Part shown: in pieces, positions 57,974 through 64,000 of the stretch | Layout: each line of letters starts with the position of its first letter | Position numbering within the stretch: the first letter of the stretch is position 1 | Source: Ilyonectria destructans | Taxonomy: Eukaryota; Ascomycota; Sordariomycetes; Hypocreales; Nectriaceae | Assembly (NCBI GenBank): GCA_020740775.1 | Contig: JAHEWK010000014.1 | Coordinates: 744,001-808,000 of the forward strand | Length of the DNA: 64,000 bases | Reading direction: 5' to 3' | Notes under the pieces: model-generated | Database searches by the model: none | The model's input: the letters and a program-made list of their open reading frames with translations, nothing else | What the model was told of the DNA's origin: nothing | Translations under genes and position numbers: made by a program

Positions 57974-58654
57974 ATGGATCTCTGCATCACCGCCCAAGAG
58001 CCCTTCGAGCCGCCCAAGTCTAAACCCTTCACACCCGTGGTCCGCGCCTCGCCAACTCCAACTCCCAGAGCATCGCCGCATCATCTTCACCCTCTCGCGG
58101 CCACCCTCTCGTCCCCTTCGTCACTCACGCCACTGCCCAACTCCGGCATCAGCTCGCATCTTGAGTTCGATCTCGTCATCTATGATGCCGCAAACGACAG
58201 TTCCTTAACCCACCCCTGGGATCTGCCTCAGACGCCCCTGCGCATCCCCCTTGATACTACAAAGGCTCAACTTCTCACCATTTTGCGCACTCGCATCCCC
58301 ACGCCGCCATCGCCTCTACCCGGCACGAACACCGGCTCATCCCTCGAAAACGACAAGACGTCCTCCCGCCGTCGCACTGCGTTGTCTCTCCGCCGCCCCA
58401 AGCTCCTCTCAGTCACGTTATATTGGACGTTCCGCGGTACCATCTTACCGCTCGGTCCTGACGATGACGACTGGCACTACCGCAACCCCATCACCAAGAC
58501 GGATCTCCTGGGTCGCTCCGAGCTCGAGTGGTTTCTGCTGCGGGAGATGATGGCTGCTTCCGACGGGGCCCTCAAGTGCTACCTGGCCATCCGTGGGGAA
58601 ACCCTTGCGCCCAAGAATACGGGGTTTTCGTGGCTGTTTGGCGGTAGCGGATGA
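57974..58654 (+). CDS. Conserved-looking ascomycete hypothetical protein
   Basis: A single exon encodes 226 residues. A Pro/Ser-rich N-terminus (residues 1-55) is followed by a folded-looking region: LEFDLVIYDAANDSSLTHPW, LRIPLDTTKAQLLTILRTRI, LLSVTLYWTFRGTILPLGPD, DDWHYRNPITKTDLLGRSEL and MMAASDGALKCYLAIRG. It ends in NTGFSWLFGGSG. There is no signal peptide or membrane helix, so it is probably intracellular. I do not know a function. The upstream CT-rich leader and the regular domain-like body support a real gene. Confidence 0.72.
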   Translation: MDLCITAQEPFEPPKSKPFTPVVRASPTPTPRASPHHLHPLAATLSSPSSLTPLPNSGISSHLEFDLVIYDAANDSSLTHPWDLPQTPLRIPLDTTKAQLLTILRTRIPTPPSPLPGTNTGSSLENDKTSSRRRTALSLRRPKLLSVTLYWTFRGTILPLGPDDDDWHYRNPITKTDLLGRSELEWFLLREMMAASDGALKCYLAIRGETLAPKNTGFSWLFGGSG

Positions 58655-59889
58655 AGCGTTCTGAAGGGTTTCCACCAAAGTCAACAGTCAACACCAACAA
58701 ACCAAACTCCGGGGACGTTTGTGCGGGGAACGCGGCAACAATTGACGGGATGATCGACAGCAGATCAACAGGACGACAGGGATTAGCTATTAAGCTCAAG
58801 TTTCAAGGAGGCCGAGGACATGACACTCGAAAAGGTTGCTTCACGGACTTGTATTCACGGACTTGACATTGATTGGAATTGCATCATCTTCATTGACATC
58901 GGATCAGATCGGATTGCATCTTGGCACAAGGGACTGGCAGAGACATATCTGAGTTGGCCGTGGATGGTATCCTTGAAATAGTTGTTAAACGAATAACTAC
59001 CCATGCATATCCCACGCCCTCCCAACCATGTAAACCCCTCCCTGCTTCAAGCATCACAACATATAAAACGAACCTAGGTATAATCTGCAACGTCCTTGAT
59101 ATCCACGCCCCCAAGACAGCTCGCAACCACGCAATCACACAATCGATCTTCCTTCTTCTCTCCTCCACTGCTTCTGCTTCTCGCAGATCCCCTTGACGGC
59201 CCTTACTACACAATTGCCATATCCCAACCACCTCCTCCCAAGCGACCTCTAATCTCCCCCATGAACACTTGCGCATCCTCCGAAACAGGCAGAAAAACAA
59301 ACCATACCAAAAACAATATCAAGGCTTCGACGCCAACCTGAGCCGTGAGCCATGGTAGTCGTACACGAGTAACTGTCTATCCGTTACCCAAATTAACTTC
59401 ACTCCCCACACCCTCCATTCCTTCTTTGGTGATTGCCATGCGGCTCTGCGGCTCTCGCGGTCTCGGGTTGCGGCCTGCATTGTCGATCATTGCAACATGC
59501 AACGGTATCGATCCCAGTCCACTCACGCATCTTCACAACTCATCGTGAAACTCGGAGTAAACCCCGCAACGCCTTGCAAGACCTGCAACTCCACCGACCG
59601 TCGATGTATCCCATCAGTTGCGCGCCGTGACCAAGCTGTATGTTCATGCGTACAGACCACCCTTCAATAAGACTTTGCCAGGGTTGGTGGGTGTCTGTGA
59701 CGTGCCGGCCTGCAAAACATCCAGTACAAATGCGCTCCGTTCTTCCCCCGCTCCGTACCATTTTCCAAAAACCAACCCCAACAAAACCGTGCAAGCAAGA
59801 GACGCCGCCATGCAACATGATGGATAACATAAAAGGGGCATAAATCGGGTCGCTCACTCAGTGAAGCGAGCCTGAGACATGCCTTTTTT
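58655..59889. other. Convergent spacer of about 1.2 kb
   Basis: 3' regions of the hypothetical-protein gene and the LIM-binding-protein gene. Open frames are short and without motifs. Nothing else was recognised. Confidence 0.5.
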
Positions 59890-62480
59890 TCACGCAGGGT
59901 TGCCCTTGGCTCGCTTTGGCATTCGCGGTGTTGGCGGCTTGGCTCGAGGCATCCCGTTGACCTGGCCGGTGCCTCCGGGCGTCGGTGCTCCTGATCCGTC
60001 GTCCTCCGCCTTGACTCCTGAAGGACGTCTTCGCTTGTTCGAGGCTGGTGAAGTGTTGGCGCTAGGTCCACTGGAGCCCGTTCCCTGCTGGCTTTGTTGC
60101 ATCTGCATCCCAGGCGCTTGCATGTGGCCCTGCGCAGGGCTGCCCATGTGAGGAGATCCGGGAAGGGTCATATGAGCCGCTGCAGGGCTCGCACCCATGG
60201 GAAATTGTCCAAAACTCGGGGTCCTAGGGCCTTGGGGTTGCATCGGCTGTCCGTTCATGACCTGTGGGGCTCCGTTGATGTGAGTCGTAACATATTGCTC
60301 CAGTGCCGCATAGGGACCGAGGCCAGAGTTGGAGTGGTAGAATCCGAATAAAGGATTCATCTGTCCCATGACTTCGACGATCTGTATCGTGACTATTAGC
60401 ACTACTCTGTGTGCCTCTATGGATAGTTTCTTACCTCAAGAAACTGAAATACACCCTCCGTAACACCCTTGCTGTTGACAGCCGAATCTGGGAGATCGAC
60501 CAGCACTTCAGGGGGCGCTGTTTGCGGTGACTTCATCTGTCGACCTTTGCCCTTCTTGGACATCTCGGGCGACTGCTTGCCATCCTGCGAGTTGGTCTTG
60601 TGCCATTCCTTCATCCACATATGAGCCGGCTTCGCGGCTTCAATGACCTGTCTCCGAGAGATGTACTCTTCATGTCCGGTAGTGAGGAATTCGAAAAGCT
60701 CAATCTTCTGCTCGGCATCGAACTGCGCTCGAAGGGTACCACTCGCAACCAACTGTAGAACCAGTGAGCATTTTCATCTCGCATATGTGCATCAAGAGCG
60801 TAAAACTTACGTGCGACCCGGTCTCGAACCAGTAGACAAGGCTGGCCTTGGAGTTTTCGATGCAATGACAGTCGCCAGGTAATGGCCGATCCGTGGTGCC
60901 CTTATCCATAATCAACTGCATGTTCTTGACACCACCGCCAAAGTGCGTATGGAAGTATCGGGCAATAGCGGGGTAGGGGATTTCGTATTGCTTGTCTGTT
61001 GTATCATCGGCGTCGGTAATGTGTAGCGAGTGTCGGAAAACACCGTTCGGGGAGAAGAATCGGATGACGAAGTTGGTCCAGTACGAGAGATCGTCTCGAG
61101 TCCTGGGTCCCTGTGCAGCCACTTGTTAGTAATTGCTGCGTTGGGTGCTGCGGAAAGTCGACCTACTGGGAAGCCGCTCAAATGTTCAGCGAACTGCATC
61201 AGCTTCAGCAGGCACTGTCCCTTCATGCCCTCTCTCCGCTGTTGCTGCATCAATGAATTTGTCAGCGCTATTTGCTGCGCCGCCGCTGCTGCCATTTGAG
61301 GTTGATTTTGGGGTTGAGGTTGGGCCTGAGGCTGCGGCTGTTGCTGCGGCTGGGGTTGAGGCTGAGGTTGAGCTGGAGTTTGAGGACCCTGAGGTTGGTT
61401 TTGGCTAGTAGGCATTTGGCTCGACTGAACAGGGGTCGCGGCAGGTGTTTGAGCTGGCGTCTGGGGTCCGGTGGGCGCTGGAGTACCAGCCTGAGACGGC
61501 TGAGGCGTGTGCTGAGGCTGCTGACCAGGTTGCTGTGGCTGAGGCTGTCCTTGAGGCTGTCCTTGCTGTTGGCCCTGCTGATTTGCCATCTGGTTCTGGA
61601 GGGACGCGGCCAGCTGCTGCTGCTGCTGCTGCATACTGGCCATGTTCTGAGCCGTCATCGGCATGGGCTGTCCTTGGTTAGGACCGCCTTGCATCTGCTG
61701 GGCATGAACAGCCTGTTGTTGCTGCTGCTGCTGTTGCTGCTGGACCTGTTGCTGCTGAGCCTGTTGCTGCTGCTGCTGCTGCTGTTGCTGCTGCTGGAGA
61801 GCGAGCTGCTGGGCCATGATGGCTTGCGCCTGGGGATGTTGTGCCTTTGGTATATTAGTTAGCGAAGGTCAATTGAGAGGTCGTGCATGTAGAGTCAAAC
61901 TTACAGGCCCGAGTCTACCGGACTGCCTTAGTTGATGAAGCTGCTGAGGGTTGAGCTGGTTCAACTGCATACCCATGGGCATGCCATTGACACCCTGCAT
62001 GTTGGCTTGCTGGAAAGCGTGTTGGGCCATCAAAGCCTGTCTTGCGTGTTGCTGTTGGAGCAGCTGCTGTTGTTGCCGCATTGCGGCCATCGCCTGTGGG
62101 CTGTTGACTGGAGAGAAGATGCAGTTAGCACGCGGTATTGTGAAACGAGGCCCGTGGGCGCGACGGAACTTACATTGCTGCTGCAATTGTTGCTGCTGCT
62201 GCTGGAACATTTGCTGCTGAGCGGGATTCAAGTGCTGCAAAGCATGAGCATTTGGGTTCGCACCCGGCGGCATGCCGCCCATGAGGGCAGGGTTTACTTG
62301 TCCTCCAGGAGCGGACACTGCCATGGGGCCGCCGAACTGATGCGGCATACCGCCAGCAGGAGCGCCTTGCTGGCCCTGGTTATGAGGCATGCCGGGGGCC
62401 ATGGGATGCCCGGTGACGCCTGGGTGTCCCATGCCGGCGGGATGCCCTGAGAAGTTTGGACCCATACTGGTTGCCATCAT
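59890..62480 (-). CDS. ptaB: LIM-domain-binding protein (PtaB/Ldb1/SEUSS-like transcriptional co-regulator)
   Basis: Six exons (62480-62174, 62107-61905, 61844-61167, 61110-60811, 60752-60435, 60381-59890) join in frame to 765 residues. The N-terminal half is Gln/Met/Pro-rich with a polyglutamine run. The conserved dimerisation region starts near LLKLMQFAEHLSGFPGPRTR and DDLSYWTNFVIRFFSPNGVF, then YEIPYPAIARYFHTHFGGGV and LFEFLTTGHEEYISRRQVIE. The C-terminal part has IVEVMGQMNPLFGFYHSNSG and a basic end (NKRRRPSG...PKRAKGNPA). In Aspergillus, PtaB partners SomA to control adhesion, development and biofilm; rice-blast homologues affect pathogenicity. The start at 62480 (MMATSMGPN) is preferred over one at 62510. 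A 1.5 kb upstream region follows to the window's end. Confidence 0.92.
61712..61803. repeat. CTG/CAG microsatellite encoding polyglutamine
   Basis: Runs of CTG and TTG codons on the plus strand (CAG and CAA on the coding strand) encode a glutamine tract in the PtaB-like protein, broken by a few Ala and Val residues. The tract is likely to vary in length among strains. Confidence 0.85.
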
Positions 62481-64000
62481 GTCTAGATTTCGTGGCCGAC
62501 TATCCACCAAGTGGATATCGACGAGCGCGTTTGAACACTATCGCAGGCGCATGCGTCAGACAATGGCGATGACCCGAGGATGGGGCAGGCGCAGATCCCG
62601 ACCGGTGGTTGGGTGTAATTGTGGTCGTGATCGAGGTGGTCTATCCTTTTCGCGTGTCGCGACGAGACAGGATGGGGTCGGGGCGGCCCAATGCGATAAC
62701 GGTCGGATCAGGCGAGTAGAGGTCGCGGAGAGTAGGAAAGAAACGCGGAGAATCGAGTAGATCTATCACGAGGACAGGCGATTACACGGACGAGTGACGG
62801 CGAGGCATCGGCGAGGGGGAGGCGAGTCGGGTGAATGGTGTGGTTCGCGATGGGCACAAAGAAGGCCGAGGGCGAGAGAGCGCTGGGCGAATGAGGTGAC
62901 GATGGGGCGAGTGGCCCGTCACGAGGTCCGCCAGGAGGAAGCCAGCCAGCACGGCAGAGCGAGGGCGGCGGCGAGCGAGCGAAGACGACGGCCTCGAGCA
63001 ATGCGGATTGTGGATTGCGGATTGATTGCTGATGGTGGTGGTGGAAAGGCGGATTGTCGGAAAGGCGCCAGGAGACGACGGCAGAGGCGTGGGTGCGGGA
63101 GTGGGCGACGGGGCGTAGGCGTACTCTCGCTCGGTGGGCGTGGGTGCGATGTCACCGGAGGATGATCCGCTGGCTGACAGGATAGGACCAACAGGATTGG
63201 ACTGTGCTGCTGGGGGTTGCTGGGGGCCGCTGTGGGAAATTTCCCGCGCGCTTGCCGGGCTTTTTGTACTGCACAGCGATGCGACAGCGACAGCGACAGG
63301 GACGGGACGGCCCAGGCAGTGAGCAGGCGGTAGTAGGCGGTAGGCGACCCAACAGCAGAGAAAGCAAAAGGCGCCCGGAGGGGAGACTCAAGAGGTGGTG
63401 GGGAGGCCCAAGAGTCGGTTGGGTTCGGTTTAGTTGGTTGGTAGGTAGGTAGGGGAGGGAACGTGGAAGATGGGAAAGGGGACAAAGAACTGAGGAGGGC
63501 AGCGAGATAGATACACGCGGGAGACAGACGCCGATGGCCGGTGCTTCTGCTTCGGGAGGCGCTGGGAGACTCCCCCGATGGGAGCAGAGAAAGGGAGGAC
63601 GAGTACGGAGTAGGGACAGTAGGTACAGTCGGTAGTGGCCAGCCCTGCGCTCGCGCTGTGAAGGCCGGACGAGACCGAACTGACTGACAAGGAGACTACG
63701 GGAGACAACCTGGGCAGACAATCTGAGCAATCTGAGGGACCCGAGTCGGGGGGATCGCTCTCGCTCGCACTTACTCGCTCTTGCTTGCGTCCGTCGTGGG
63801 TCGTGGGCCTCAGGCGTGAGTGGGCGGAGTCATGGATAGAAGGCGGACGAGTTGAGTGGTCGAGTCGACTCGAGAGTGGACAAGTGGGTGAGGTGAGTGG
63901 GTGGACGGCCCTCAAAGCCAGAGCCTAACCAGCAGGACGTGGCTCTCAACTCTGATACAGGGCGGACCGCGGACCCGCTTAAAGTGGATTGCATGCACCT
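62481..64000. promoter_or_regulatory. Long 5' flank of the PtaB-like gene
   Basis: About 1.5 kb with no convincing gene; minus-strand open frames (for example 62919-63485) are low-complexity Ser/Pro/Arg frames. The minus strand contains pyrimidine-rich runs (from 63400 to 63600) such as those seen upstream of other genes here. A long promoter or leader for a developmental regulator is expected. Confidence 0.5.

Noticed and set aside
62919..63915. Minus-strand ORFs of 160-190 codons at the right end
   Set aside because: Low-complexity Ser/Pro/Arg frames in pyrimidine-rich promoter DNA, overlapping each other.

Overview
The window is genomic DNA of a filamentous ascomycete (Pezizomycotina, most likely a Sordariomycete). 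Coding regions are cut by short introns (mostly about 48-140 bases, one of 217) with GT..AG borders and often a CTAAC or CTGAC branch site. Many proteins are clear fungal orthologues. Several genes follow long pyrimidine-rich leaders. No prokaryotic, viral or CRISPR feature was seen. All gene models here were built by eye from splice signals and reading-frame continuity, not from transcripts.

Left part (1-31 kb), mostly conserved housekeeping genes: the start of a single-pass membrane protein running off the left edge; a decayed LaeA-like methyltransferase; an EF-hand mitochondrial ATP-Mg/Pi-type carrier divergent from Mediator cyclin C (SSN8); a 5.6 kb gene-poor stretch leading to a conserved unknown protein; a small mitochondrial protein; the S-adenosylmethionine carrier (PET8 type), convergent with a WDR48/Bun107-like WD40 protein; two tiny cysteine-rich genes; and the DEAD-box helicase HAS1, head-to-head with a triple-KH RNA-binding protein.

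Middle part (31-47 kb), an accessory-looking region: long gene-free stretches, degraded tRNA-like sequences, overlapping hairpins, a 27-C homopolymer, a broken gene resembling the tail of a class V chitinase, a third small cysteine-rich gene, a PaxU/TMEM53-type (DUF829) hydrolase beside an MGT-type glycosyltransferase, and a secreted aspartic protease.

Right part (47-64 kb), conserved again: a bifunctional 6-phosphofructo-2-kinase/fructose-2,6-bisphosphatase, a multi-spanning membrane protein, two proteins of unknown function, and a LIM-domain-binding (PtaB/Ldb1-type) transcriptional co-regulator with a polyglutamine-rich core and a 1.5 kb upstream region.

The genes do not form one pathway. 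The most unusual items are the three small 'MC...' cysteine-rich ORFs, a possible two-exon micro-membrane protein between two of them, and the decayed genes and tRNA-like relics of the middle region.
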